From positions 62,001 to 126,000 of the forward strand of contig NC_057372.1 of NCBI RefSeq assembly GCF_016906535.1: 64,000 bases of DNA, written 5' to 3'. Below, one piece after another: positions 11,907-23,785 of the stretch. A model generated the notes under the pieces. It was not told where the DNA came from, ran no database searches, and saw only the letters and a program-made list of their open reading frames with translations. A program made the position numbers and the translations under genes. Source of the stretch: Rhizoctonia solani. Lineage: Eukaryota; Basidiomycota; Agaricomycetes; Cantharellales; Ceratobasidiaceae. Numbering within the stretch: position 1 is the first letter of the stretch; each line of letters starts with the position of its first letter.

Positions 11907-13429
11907 TGTTAAGAGTTGTGTAAGTACAGGAGTAAGAAAGAATTACTATATACAAAATGTATATGGGAGTAACTTAGAACTAGTATTAAGAATCAGAATA
12001 TAGGCACAGAATATATGCACAATATAGGCTAGGTTATCAGGAATAACAACTCCTAACAAATAGTCTAGCAACTATGAAGTGCAGGTGGTTGGTTACGTAT
12101 AGTACCTTAGACTAATGTTACTTAAGCCTAATTGACTAAGGGTATGTATACTTAAGGTCTCTAGGATAGTACCTTAAGTAAGAGGGTTACCTGACTAATG
12201 TACAGGATTTATAGGATTTGCCTAATAAGTATAGGACTTATATATGCTTAAGTAAGACTTAAGACTTATGGGGTTTACCTAAAATATATCTAGGATTTAT
12301 GACATATTGTAGATAAAGCTATCTACAATATAAGGGGTATGGTGGATTGAAACACTATCACTCAATCACAACAATCCTTACAGTATTGTTGCACTATACT
12401 CAATGTTGAACTCAACAACTGTGACAGTCAAGGGGCACAGGGTTGCAGTAAGTACACTAATAGGTTACCCTGTGTCTGTTGGGACTGGCCTATGGTCTTA
12501 GTGCGCCAAATAACCTCCTATGCTATTTACAGTGAGTCAATCACTAAAGTAAATGTGCAGATAAGCTGTTAAAGGCTTGTGTGTATATGTCAATATATAA
12601 GAGTGGATAAATGGATGCATTAGAAGCGTCTTCACAGGGTCCTTTTATACCCTGAGAAGGCGCACAAACAAGTATATACATGATTGATACCAAGAGGGGG
12701 TACAGGAGGTATATGTGGCAACTGAAACACTTGAGGGAGCCAATACTTTGGTACATAGTAAACAAACAACAGATCCTAATATTTGCCCCAAGGCAATGTT
12801 TGCCCCAAGGCAGTATTTACCTGTGTGGGTCCTTAGATGTCCCAAGGCTAAGTGTTTCATCCTTGGAGTAAACAGTCCCAAAGGTAGGATACCTCTGCAT
12901 TGGGTACTTACAGTAAATGGGGCATAACTCAGCCAAATGTTGTCCGTTTTGGGAGTTTGACCCAGCGTTCTGGAGCGCACAAACATGCGCACCTAAGCGC
13001 AAGCGATTCGGCAGTGTGGGATGCCCGGGTGATGGAGAAAAGGCGCATTTAGTGCGTCGGCGCTTAAGGGCTGATTAAGCGCCGGAGCACTTGCCTATGC
13101 GACAGGGGGGACCCTGAATATTTCTGTGTGTAGCCACAAGATAGAATCTTGAATAATAAATACTACAAACAAGAGAAATATTACTTGTTACTGTTTATCT
13201 ACTCAGCTGAATTTATATATATTTAAATGAGTGAGAAAACAGCATATATGCAAAAGGCATCGCATATTAAGGGTATTCCTGAGGTTTGTAGGTTTTGTAA
13301 AGGTCACTATTGGATAGAGGGACCTTGAAAACCTTAGTTCGCATCTTTATCTCATTTATTTACTGTGAGATTACTAGTGTAATTAATAAAATAAGTACAG
13401 ATTAAAGAAGAAATGTCATATCCATAACA
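11907..13429. mobile_element. LTR of family C, likely solo (1523 bp)
   Basis: It begins TGTTAAGAG and ends CCATAACA and is nearly the same length and sequence as 58579-60102, the 3' LTR of element 3. No polypurine tract adjoins it, so it is probably a solo LTR. The flanking 5-mers (GTTAT and CCATC) do not match, so it may have formed by recombination between elements. Confidence 0.75.
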
Positions 13430-13555
13430 CCATCCCTACCATGATCTAAGGAAGTACTGATCAAACTGAAGGAAAGGGTGCTTAACCATATGTCTGTATG
13501 CTAGAGGTGAAGATCAATCCTCTCAAGTAGTCTTGAAGCAAGAGTTGACTGATAG

Positions 13556-13728
13556 TGTCATAAACAAAGGAAAATAGAACTAGCTGGAATTGAACCAGCT
13601 TGACCACTAAGCCATAGAGCCCTATTATTCCTCTGCTGACAACCCATGATTACACCTGCTACCCCCCAAATTTGGGCTTGGGCCAGCATGCAACCACTTG
13701 TACTGGTCATGTGACCATGTCCAGGACA
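13556..13728 (-). mobile_element. 173-bp LTR-like element, copy 1
   Basis: It begins TGTCATAAAC, ends CCAGGACA and is flanked by perfect 5-bp duplications GATAG (13551-13555 and 13729-13733). The reverse complement carries a pol III A-box-like TGGCTTAGTGG and an exact B box GGTTCAATTCC seven bases apart. Its length is the same as the copies at 18110 (insertion removed) and 54787. Confidence 0.85.
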
Positions 13729-13733
13729 GATAG

Positions 13734-14428
13734 GTAAGAAAGACTTCTTCCTTATATAGGAAAAGTTGTTGATCATTGAGTGTAAGTAGATGTGTCAATA
13801 GGTAAGTTTAGCTGGAATTGAACCAAGCTCTCCCCTCTCCAAGAACCTTATTATTCCTATGACCTAGATAGAGGGGGGACCCCAAACCCCCTCAGAAAGA
13901 GTACAAAGTAGTACTTGATGTTGTAAGACTCAGTCCCTTCTGAATAAATAGTATGATCTTGACCTATGCTGACTTGGGAAAGGTATGATTACTAGTTAGA
14001 TACACAGTTGATTAAGCAAGGATAAGGGGATAGAAGCTGGACCAAAAGCATTCCATTGCCTGAAGGAGACCTTAATGTTCTGACATCATGATAGAGAGAG
14101 TTCATGATATCAAATGTGTACTCATGTTTACACACAATGGTCATATGATCACCAATAAATGGTCACAAGTTCACACATTAAGGGAGCATGCCTCCCTGGA
14201 CCTATCTAAGTTTTTGGGTTCAAAGACAGGGGGAAAAACAAGCTGGTTTTTAAGCAGCTGTCCCCATCCCTTTACATACCTGGGCTTCACTTGGGTCTAT
14301 ATACATATTTCAAATTGCAACACAGCCTCAAGAAGCAGGATGAGTCAAAGAAGCATCAGGGTCTTCTTTGATTTGCCAATCAGAAAGCAGTAAAAGGACC
14401 AGTGAAAAGAAGTTCCAGTGCAGAAGAA
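13734..14428. other. Decayed sequence without CpG, no gene assigned
   Basis: I noticed no CpG in this stretch. An open frame at 14088-14393 (101 residues, plus strand) has no recognisable motif. A degenerate B-box-like patch (TAGCTGGAATTGAACCA) near 13809 suggests another remnant of the 173-bp family. Confidence 0.4.
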
Positions 14429-14998
14429 TGTTACACCCCTGAGATTTATACCATTAGAATTGGACAATTTTTCTGTTATTTTCAGTATTTTTTACGGACT
14501 TGATATCTTTTGTTTTTTAATCTCATGATCTCAGCGTAATAAGCGCTGAGATGCCACGCCAAGATGCTGTGCCAAGGGCGCTTAGGAGAAATCCACGCTT
14601 CTGCGCAGCCCACAGCATTCTTCTTAATTCATATGTACACTTCTTTTCTCACATGCACAGACCATGTAGATAGTGCCCCTTTGATTATATATACAGCAGG
14701 AAAATTGCTTGGAGATCCCAAGTCAATTTTACCTTGTCTCATACTCATTGAGGAGGATACCCCCCAGCCAGCTAAGTAGCCAGCCCCAGTAGTCAGATAT
14801 TAACCCCTTTGTCACACTCACCACACCTCTTAGGCCTAAGGCCCCCTTGTCAACAAAGTTAGCACAGTAGACGCCACTGTAAGCGGTTAGCCAGTAGTTA
14901 GTCTAGATACCATAGAGTAGTCAGCCTTACATTGTATTAGTTACAGCCTTAAGCACCCAACCCACTAGTGTGTACCCACCTTACAGTGGTGTACAACA
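14429..14998 (+). mobile_element. Solo LTR, family B
   Basis: It starts TGTTACACCCC and ends GTACAACA, with a perfect 5-bp duplication AAGAA (14424-14428 and 14999-15003). It is homologous to the LTRs of element 2. The CACGTG of other copies is decayed here to CTCATG. Confidence 0.85.
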
Positions 14999-15003
14999 AA
15001 GAA

Positions 15004-15616
15004 GCTATATTTGGAAGAAGTTGGAAGAAAAGAAGCTCCAGAACCTTCTAGAAGGATGAGTCATCCACATGGTGTGCACAGCCACACTCAAATGATGACT
15101 CATCCAAATTTCCTTTTATGGTAATCCTATTCCCCAATCCAGCCCAGAATAGCTGGTCACCTGCACAGCCACAATCACATGACAGTGGCAATACCATGAC
15201 AAATGGGACATGATTTGAGATGGCATATATGGTCATGTGGTGTGGCTGTGCCAATTCAAAATCATGACTAATCCATATGTGTCAGCACCAATTACATAAT
15301 CATCAATTACATAATCTGTGATGACTAAGCATGGTTGCTTTGTCATGGTTGATTTGTAATCTTCCCAAAAGGGAAGGGGGGCTTCCTTATTTGGTAACTC
15401 CTTGTTCAATACCTTCTTGACATAGGTATTTCCTGTTTGGGAAGGAGAGTTACCATTTAAGGCAATCCAAGGACCAGGGGGTTGACCTTCAATCTTCATA
15501 TATATGATGCATCTTCAATGTAAGGACATTAATCATCCCAACATCCCCTGTAGGCAATACATATACACATATATATGCATATATATACTGGGTATAGGTA
15601 AGAAGTTTGTTTTCAA
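15004..15616. other. CpG-free sequence, no gene recognised
   Basis: Line by line I found no CpG. The minus-strand open frame 15233-15499 (88 residues) has no known motif. It looks like old transposon sequence. Confidence 0.4.
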
Positions 15617-16050
15617 TGTCATAACCCATATCTGGAAGGGTTATTACCATATATATCCACTGTCAAAGATATATATAGTATATATGATGCACAGTGATAT
15701 ATGAATAATATGTGTTGCTGGGGGATGTTGCACTCCCCCTGCCCCCCTTGCTGCAGGCCAATGTAAAGGCCCATGGGCAAGGTCTGAATAATATATGATT
15801 ATAGAAGAGATTATGTCATCCCCCCCCTCACCTCAAATCCATAGTGGTTTAGTATAGTGTTGGATGAAGGACTGGAGGGGGGGAGGTCATGTGACCCTGG
15901 TGGACTGTCAGTCTCTAAGTCATGAGCACTTAGAGTAATGACAGTTCTGACTGCATATATGTGAGCATATGCAGCCTTCTAAAGACTGTGGAATATCCTA
16001 TTAGTAGGTGGTTTGGTCAGGAGACATGCCAGCAAAGGCATGGGTCATGA
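15617..16050 (+). mobile_element. LTR-like repeat, family E, diverged
   Basis: It begins TGTCATAACCCATATCTGG and ends GTCATGACA. The first 290 bp are close to the solo LTR at 51191-51654, while the second part is diverged. No matching flanking 5-mers were found. It abuts a copy of the 173-bp element. Confidence 0.55.
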
Positions 16051-16204
16051 CAAGTACAAGTGATTGCATGCTGGCCCAAGCCCAAATTTGGGGGGGGGTA
16101 GCAGGTCTAATCATGGGTTGTCAGCAGAGGAATGATAGGGCTCTATGGCTTAGTGTTCAAGTTGGTTCAATTCCAGCTAGTTCTATTTTCCTCTGTTTAT
16201 GACA
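16051..16204 (+). mobile_element. 173-bp LTR-like element, copy 2, truncated
   Basis: It carries the family blocks AGTACAAGTG, GGCCCAAGCCCAAATTTG, GGGTTGTCAGCAGAGGAATG and the tRNA-like patch, ending TTTATGACA. The first about 24 bases are missing where the family-E repeat ends. The A box is altered (TTAGTGTTC). Confidence 0.6.
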
Positions 16205-18109
16205 GTAATACAAGGTCATGTGATTGAATAAGTTGTCCTTATATCTTTGTTTAAATTTGAGAGAATTGGAACAAAATGTATGGTATTGTGTTTGTCTATG
16301 AAAATTTCCCAAAAATTAATGCTTGATGCCTATGAACCCTTTTATTTATTTATTTTTTTGAAATTTTTGAAATTTATTTTAAGGAGCAGAGGGGAAACAT
16401 TCCCAATTTGGATGCCCACAGGGCTAAGGAGGACCCACAATGTATACTATCAACAGAAAGCTCTGAATTCTCCCCAATTTTATGATTACATAATCAGTGG
16501 ATTTGGAGCTGAGTGCACCAACCCCCCCTTGGATCCAGGGGGGGTAAATAGGATCAAACAGAGGTGCCAAACTTGCAGAGCTTTGAATGTCCATTTCAGC
16601 TGAAACTATGGAAAAATTCAGTTGGTCCTGGAGTTAAGTGCAAGAGCTGTATTTCTTGGGCAGGGTTCCAGAATGTTATTTCTCAACTATTCCCTGATGA
16701 TTGGGTCATGAAGGACCATGGGCAGATGTGGGATTCATATCAAGCAGTTGTTTTGGACCCCATCATAAAACAGCTTGAACAGGAAGACAAAGCCAATCAA
16801 GCCACCTGTGCCAGTGGGTACAGAAAATCAATACAGTTTGTATTTGAATATTGGGAATTTATCCCATGCATACAAGGTGACCGGATCTGGAGCTATAAGG
16901 GGGGAGGAAACAACTGGGTTTATATGATATATCATAACCATTCCAAGAAGACAAAGTAGTAGTCTTTGTAGATCCAACATGTTACTTGATATCTATTTTT
17001 TTTTCAAGTCACAGCACTTCAGCAAATTTTTTTTTCCAAGGCTGGACTGTGGTTTGGGCATGGAAATATGTCAGGTTGGGCTCAGGTAAGATAAAGATCA
17101 GGCCTAGACCAAGTGAATAGCCTGGTAGGATGTCACCAGCATAGATATGATTTGGACTGTGGATAAGTGAGACTTAGAATAGAGTATCAATTACAGAAGA
17201 TATATGAGAGTGAGGCTAGAACTGATGAGCATGTATTGAGAGCAGCTACAGATGTATATAGAACAGACAGGTAGAATTGAAAAAAAAAGGAATCTGTGGG
17301 ATGGTCCCACATGGACCCTGAACAGTGGCAACAAAGATACCTGAATTGCTCAGCAGCCAGAACATATATGAGAATGAGGTTAGAACTAGAGTAGCTCTCT
17401 AATCAATCTCATCCTTCCTGATTCATTGATATAAGCCTTATAGAGCTTATGATAGTTCAATGCTGTACATCCAATTTGAAATTTTGCATTGGTGGACTTG
17501 AGAGTGGTCAGACCCTGAACACCCAATGGTCTTGAGACTTAGCAGGATGGTTGGGACTGCTGCTGAGCCACAGTGTACCAAAAATTAGAGGCTGAAGCCA
17601 AGCTGCTGTTGTGCTACTGGACTGTCCCAGTGGTGATCAGCCCATCTGAGGTCTATTAACCTTATCTATTTCAATACTTATTGTATAAGGTTAAAATACT
17701 GAAAATAAGAATCTGTATTTAAGTAGGAATTGAACTGTTATCAAGGCCAATATATGCTAAATTTAAGTATCAATTCTCCCTTGGTCTAATTTGTACTGAG
17801 GAAGGCATACTGACATTGTAGTTTTCAGGCCAAATCATACTGAAAAAAGATGACTTTTACTGATATACTGGTATTCAAGATATTATCACCCCATAGTGAC
17901 TGCCAACATACAACACTCATCCCCATTACAATACCTCTACCCATGCATGTGCATCCTGTGCAAATGATTGATGGCTATATGTTGAAGCCACCAACCTTCC
18001 TTCAGTACCTACAAGCAAGGAGGTTGCAGAGCTTTGCCTTGCAGATGAAGCCTGCATGAAACACAAGCTGGCCAACTTGAAACACCCCTGGGGTCAACAT
18101 TTAAGATGT
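16205..18109. other. CpG-depleted relic region, no gene assigned
   Basis: Only one CpG was noticed here (near 16882). An open frame at 16564-16959 (131 residues, with WAGFQNVISQLFPDDWVM) could be a protein remnant, but I do not recognise it. The stretch 17015-17190 is a diverged copy of 23905-24080, where the CpG sites are still present. Confidence 0.45.
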
Positions 18110-18869
18110 TGTCCTGGACATGGTCACATGACCAGTACAAGTGGTTGCATGCTGGCCCAAGCCCAAATTTGGGGGGTTGCAGGTGTAATCATGGGTTGTC
18201 AGCAGAGGAATGATAGGTGTTGTAGACACAATTGATACCACGGAATTTATTCCAATTTTCTCAAATTTAAACAAAGTCAAACAAACAACATTTTTGATCA
18301 CGTGACTTTGGCGCTTATACCATACGCCAAGCGCCAAGCCACGTCCCCATCCACGCTTACTCATCACACATAGCCACCTCCACCTATGACGTCATCATTG
18401 ACACGTCAGTGACACATATGCATGAGTAAGACCAACTGCGGAGCAGGGTTCTTATTGGATCACATATTTGATATAATGTATTTGTAATTAGTCACTCTGT
18501 AGAATATATAAGGAGGCCAACCAACCATGGTAACACCCAGGTCAATTACCTCTTGTTGCATTCACCCATTGTACAAGGGCCCTACAGCCCAGTAACCACT
18601 TAGCTTACATAGTTCACACCGCCTTAAGCGGCTTCCTCACTGTACATACATAGCTCACCATTGCCCTTACGGCCTTGGTCATTGTAGTATAGCTGGTTGT
18701 TGTTGTAGGTAGCTTGCTCACCGCCTTAAGCAGTTTTTACTTAGACACACCTGGCCGCAAGCGCCCACCTCCTCAACGTCCTTACAAACATCTAGGACAA
18801 TAGGGCTCTATGGCTTAGTGGTCAAGCTGGTTCAATTCTGGCTAGTTCTATTTTCCTCTGTTTATGACA
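18110..18869 (+). mobile_element. 173-bp LTR-like element, copy 3, split by a solo LTR
   Basis: The two parts, 18110-18217 and 18805-18869, add to 173 bp. Together they begin TGTCCTGGACA and end TTTATGACA. The outer target duplication is GATGT (18105-18109 and 18870-18874). The A-box-like TGGCTTAGTGG lies just after the inserted LTR, followed by GGTTCAATTC. Confidence 0.85.
18218..18799 (+). mobile_element. Solo LTR, family A
   Basis: It starts TGTTGTAGACACA and ends CTAGGACA, with a perfect duplication ATAGG (18213-18217 and 18800-18804). It is inserted inside the 173-bp element. It keeps CpG sites that its surroundings lack. Confidence 0.9.
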
Positions 18870-21800
18870 GATGTATAGAGTGCTTGTAAGTTAAACCAAT
18901 ATTTCATTGTGCTAGCTAGAGCTTTAATACTCAATCATCTCTGGTACAGGAAGCTGGGGATCCAGCGTACATGGAAGAATAATGAAGAAGGTGGTGTTTT
19001 GTATGCAATCCAATCACACCTGCAAAAGCAGCATGCAAGTGCATATCAGGCTGTTTGCAAATGTATTGGCCATAAACTTGAAGGTTTCAAAGCTAAAAAG
19101 GAGGTCAACAAGTCAAGCACCCTTCAAGGAATTTTAAAATACTTGGTTGAGTGGTTTGCCAAGGACAACATTGTGAGTTACTTCTAACAATTTACTTATA
19201 TCATGGCTCATATGTGCATTGTAGTTGTTGTAGACACACTCAATACCAGGGAATTTATTCCCATTTTCTCAAATTTAAACAAAGACAATTGGACAACATT
19301 TTCAATCACGTGACTTCGGCGCTTATATCATACGCTAAGCGTCAAGCCACGTCCCCATCCGCGCTTACTCATCATACATAGCCACCTCCACCTGATGACA
19401 TCATTATGACATGTCAGTGACACGTACGCATGAGTAAGACCAACTACAGAGCGGGGTTCTTATTTGATTCAGTATTGCATATGATGTGTTTGTAAATAGC
19501 TCTCTCTCTGTAATATATAAGGAGGCCAACCAACCATGGTAACACCCAGGTTGATTACCTCTTGTTGCATCTCTCATATTGTACAAGGCCTTAGGCTGGT
19601 AACCACTAAGAAGCTTCCACCTGTACTCATTGCCTTGAGCAACTTCCTCACTGTAGATACATACTCTGCCATTGCCCTTAAGGCCCTGGCCATTGTACTT
19701 AGGTAGTTAGTTGTTGTAGGTAGCACCCCCACCGCCTTATGCGGTTTTACTTAGCTCCATACAGCCACAAGCACCCACTGCCTTGACGCCCCTTACAGAC
19801 GTCTAGGACAGTAGTCATTGAACACTCTCACACATTAGGGGTTCTAGTTCTTTTTCAGCTACATAGCACAAGGAAATGCATTTATCAGAGACATTCCTAT
19901 CTGTCATACTGTGGCCCATCACATTGGAAAGCTGTGCAAAGCCAAGAAACAACGCATCAAGAATAAAATTAAGGTATGAAGTTATTGTTCTTCTGCAAAT
20001 ACATGTTCTAATGACTCCCATGCTTTTAGAATCCCCCTGGTCAAGTTTCATGCACTGCAGACTCTTGGTCAGACAAGTCTCAATGCTCACTTATGTGCAT
20101 CACTGTGCAATTCTTTGGCTAGCTCAAGATGGTTGACTACCTAATTACACTCCAAGTAATTGAGGGCAGTCACACTGGATCTAATTTGGCAGAGACATTC
20201 TTTGAGGTCCTGGATGAATATGGTGTTACCAAAAAAGTATGTCTATTTGGCTGTAACTTTACATATAGAATGAAGTACTTATGTTGATACTTCTTTAGCT
20301 GGGAATGATTACACTTGATAATGCAAGCAACAACAATACCTTAATGGCGCAACTAGAGGAGTATATGCGCAATTGCGGTCTTTTGTTTGATCAATATGGG
20401 AACAGGCTACAGCGCGTCGCAGTATTTTCAGACTTTTTACTTGGCTAATCATGTCACAATTGTTGGAATATTGTGTATTCAGCGTCTATTCTGCATGTAC
20501 TGTACAGGACCGGAAGAGATCTTCCAAAGAATTCTCCCCGTGCACTTGGAATTTTTGTCTTACTTTGAATACATTTGGCCCCTCTGCGTTGACGACTTTG
20601 TGTGTCTTTCAACAACAATTTAACCGCAGGTGCTTCCCACACATTGTCAACATTGCCATACAGGCTATACTCAAGAATCTTATTGCTTTAGCCGAGATTT
20701 TCCAGCATAAACACCCATCAATCCATCCTAACTACCAGCCCAATGTTGATTTGCTCCTGAAGAATGTTCTTTCACGTTGCCAAGCAGCTATTGTTGCCTT
20801 GCGCTTTGGGCAATGGCGACAAGGCTTACAGAAGACCATTTGGGATGGGAATTGTGATCACATTTCTTTTTACGCATAAATGGATTGACAGTGTATGGTC
20901 ACAAATACAGTAACACATACAGCAGCTTGAGCTTATCCTTGATGTTGAGACCAGATGGTCCTCAACCCGCAATATGATTGACAGGTTTATCTACTTATAT
21001 CAGGTACGTAACAATTTTGTCTATTGTTTTCATTCAATTGACCTGATAGAGTTATCCATTTTAGCCCATCAGCAGATACATTGCATTGACTCCCGCGCTC
21101 ACCCAGCACCTAATATCACATAAGGATTCCGAGGTCCTTGAGGATATTTAAACAATTCTCAATGTAGCTCACCGAACACAAGAGCTGCTGTCCTCCAAGA
21201 AAACACCAACTCTTGCATTTACTCTTTTAATCTACCATGCACTCATTCAACGCTGGAAAACACTCCGATCTCAAATGCCTGCACTATCGCATGCGATTGA
21301 TGCCGGGATTGCTAAGCTTGAGGATTATGTCAAGAAATCCAGATCTTTGCCGGCTCATGCCCTTGCAATGGCGCTCAACCCGTCCATTCGTTACTTCTGG
21401 ATCGAGAAGTATTGGTCATCTGAAGAGGCGCTGAAAGCAAAGGAACTTGTCCAAGAACATGTAAGCTATGACGGCCTTGATTTCTGGTCACTTCTAACCA
21501 TTGTTGTAGCTATTACAATGCCTTGAAGAGCAGGAAGCTAGGCGTCAGAATGCCACACAAAGTACCATGGTAACAGTCGCGCATACGGCTAGCCAGGCCG
21601 CCAATGGGAACCTTACTCGTGGGCACGAAGCATTTTTAGTCAACGAAGGTGATTTGCGGCCCGTTTCTAGCTATTGTACCGAGTACAATCCAACTTCGTC
21701 CCCTCCAACTTGCGCCCTCATTCACCAGCTTCACTGGAACTTGAACTCAGCTCCAACGGCTCTCCCACCCCTAGCACGGTTGATTCATCCAGCTCAACAG

Positions 21801-22276
21801 TTCTTTGATCCGATATCAACGCTCGAAACCTTGCATTGGTTAAGCTTGAGCACAAAGCATTCCTTGAGCAGAAGGTTATTCCGCCAGAGAAGTTGAAGGG
21901 CATGACAGCCATCGAGTTTTGGAAGGTAATTGAGGTTCCCATAGCATATATCAATAGTATTTACTAATGTACTCTTTAGACAAAATCTAGTGAACTTCCA
22001 TTAGTTTATCAGCTTGCGCTCAACATTTTACCAGCATAGGCCTCATGGGTTTCTTCAGAACGCGTGTTTTCATTGATTAGGATGACATGCACCCAGTCCC
22101 GCAACCGCATTTCGGCCGGTAAGGTCGAATCGCTTCAGATTTTGAAGCACTCTTTACGACGTCGTCCAGACGTTCCGCTTACTGTATATACTCGGACCCT
22201 CAACCTTATGGCTCGTCATCTCGACGGTGCTCTGGGTGATGGTGCTATTTCGACGGTGCCGATTGACACGGAGTGA
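18870..22276 (+). pseudogene. hAT-family transposase, decayed and interrupted
   Basis: Coding patches follow one another with introns. The N-terminal part, about 18909-19180, reads LQGILKYLVEWFAKDN. After the inserted LTR come YIAQGNAFIRDIPICHTVAHH, then LGMITLDNASNNNTLM with DDE-type context, RCFPHIVNIAIQAIL, and LPAHALAMALNPSIRYFWI. The C-terminal dimerisation block is LVYQLALNILPA, a stop, then WVSSERVFSLIRM and RNRISAGKVESLQILKHSLR. The order matches hAT transposases of basidiomycetes. In-frame stops (for example TAA near 21150 and TAG near 22036) and the LTR at 19226 inactivate it. Stretches between patches may be introns or further insertions. No terminal repeats were identified. Confidence 0.75.
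19226..19810 (+). mobile_element. Solo LTR, family A, inside the hAT gene
   Basis: It starts TGTTGTAGACACA and ends CTAGGACA, with a perfect duplication GTAGT (19221-19225 and 19811-19815). It separates the hAT N-terminal patch from the rest of the gene. Confidence 0.9.
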
Positions 22277-23053
22277 TTTATTTATATACATTAACCATAT
22301 ATGCCATACAACCGTGGGCCTGGTCCGTGAGTTAGCAATTCCGAGACAGGGACCTTTCTGCTTGCTCGATTTCGGAGGCGCTTAGTAATCAGGGTCTACG
22401 GAGGAACAACTACACTTACTCGCGATTACGGGTGTTGTCAGCCCCAAATACGGTGGGTTCAAATGCACGGTTGGCATCGGTTGTTGTCCTGTCCATGGAG
22501 CGCCCACAGATGTGGACCGGACGGTCGGCATCGGCTGCCGATGACGAAACTGGTACTGACTGGACCCACTATGTGCCGGGAAGCAAGGCAGAGACTTTGC
22601 CCGTCTGGCTCGGTGTTTGAGTTGCAAACGGGTATAAACTGGCGCTTACTTCTTGGTTTGTGGGGTCATGATTTGCAGTGCGCCGCGCTAATCCGCTGGT
22701 AATCCGCTTTGTGCGCACTTTACTCGATCCGCCGCCGATCCGCGCCGATCAACGCCTATCGGGTAGTATCTACGGGTGGATACACGTCGGATATTTTAGA
22801 GTGATCTCCGGTGTCGGGGATACGTTTCTTGGAATGTAAATTACCGTGAAGGTCAAATTGATTAATGTCAGATAAATTAAACTCATCTTTTTAGTCTTTT
22901 CCTTAACTTTTATTAAGGTTCCCGGATCTTAATTCGCTATGTACACTAGGTGTTGGTTTCACAGTGTTGTAATGAGGTTGAGGACAAGCTAGTGGCACAG
23001 ACACAAAGAACCCCAGAAAGATAGATTATAGTTGAATAGTATGTATACAAGTA
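22277..23053. other. CpG-rich intergenic stretch, no gene recognised
   Basis: The stretch contains CpG-rich sequence (for example CCGCCGATCCGCGCCGAT near 22730). Overlapping open frames on both strands between 22382 and 22702 have no motif I know. Confidence 0.35.
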
Positions 23054-23535
23054 TCAGGTAGATGAAGTCCAGGAGGTTAATGAACTGCCGTCATCTTCCC
23101 AGTCCTGTGGCTAGAAAGAAATATCAACACGAGTTGGAAATAAATTAGTGAAATACGTACATGTATAATTTTGAGGGAGAAAGTACTTTCAAACAACACA
23201 GATGTGCCAGGACGAGGAAGTGAACACTTCCAGCCCTGACTTGTCTGTGTTGCCAAAAGAGCATCGTTATCGTGTAGTACTGCAAGATATGGTTAGCTTA
23301 GCATGCTAGAAGAGTAGTCCTACATACCCATCATACGGCCCTCGTATACTTGGAGATCTTCGAAATAGGGGGCCAAGGCATGCCAGAGGTGATACGGATC
23401 CACTGTGCATGAACCATCCTTGCTTTGGCTGACAAGGATGCTCAGTGGGATCCGTAGCATCTCACCATGCAGGTAAACAGGCAGGCGTAAACGAAGACGC
23501 CTCTTGCGTTGCAAGAACAAGGTAAAGATTCCCAT
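23054..23535 (-). CDS. Three-exon orphan gene, 127 residues
   Basis: Exons are 23535-23328, 23279-23161 and 23110-23054. Introns are 23280-23327 (48 nt) and 23111-23160 (50 nt), both GT-AG. The joined frame is 128 codons including TGA. The protein starts MGIFTLFLQRKRRLRLRLPV, with a short hydrophobic and then basic start. It continues with PLSILVSQSKDGSCTVDPY and LWHALAPYFEDLQVYEGRM and ends SLTSWTSST. No domain is recognised. The basic stretch could be a nuclear or membrane-proximal signal, which is a guess. Clean splice sites and an open frame across all three exons support a real gene. Confidence 0.65.
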
Positions 23536-23579
23536 GTTACTATTGTAGAAGTCGAACGTGGCTCAAAGAAGGTAGTTGA

Positions 23580-23785
23580 GAGTCACGTGATCTGTACCTG
23601 GTCTTCAAGGCCACCCTGTGCTTACTACCTCGCTTGTCGTCCCTTTCTCTCTCTGTTTTCTGTGTTGTGCCCCCTTTTCTCATTCTTAGCGTAGTTTGCC
23701 CCGGTCTCTTGTGAGCGGTTTGCATTGTTTCGCATGTAGCTCCTTAAATATGAATAAAAAATGAGAGCCACGTGATAGATCTTTG
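23580..23785 (+). repeat. LINE 3' UTR copy, solitary
   Basis: This is an inverted copy of the repeat at 5300-5480, with CTGTACCTGGTCTT, TGTGCTTACTACCTCGCTTG, GAGCGGTTTGC and TAGCTCCTTAAATATGAAT. It ends in an A-rich run and GCCACGTGA. Confidence 0.6.

Noticed and set aside
11902..13434. Target duplication around the family-C LTR at 11907
   Set aside because: The flanking 5-mers GTTAT and CCATC do not match, so none is claimed.
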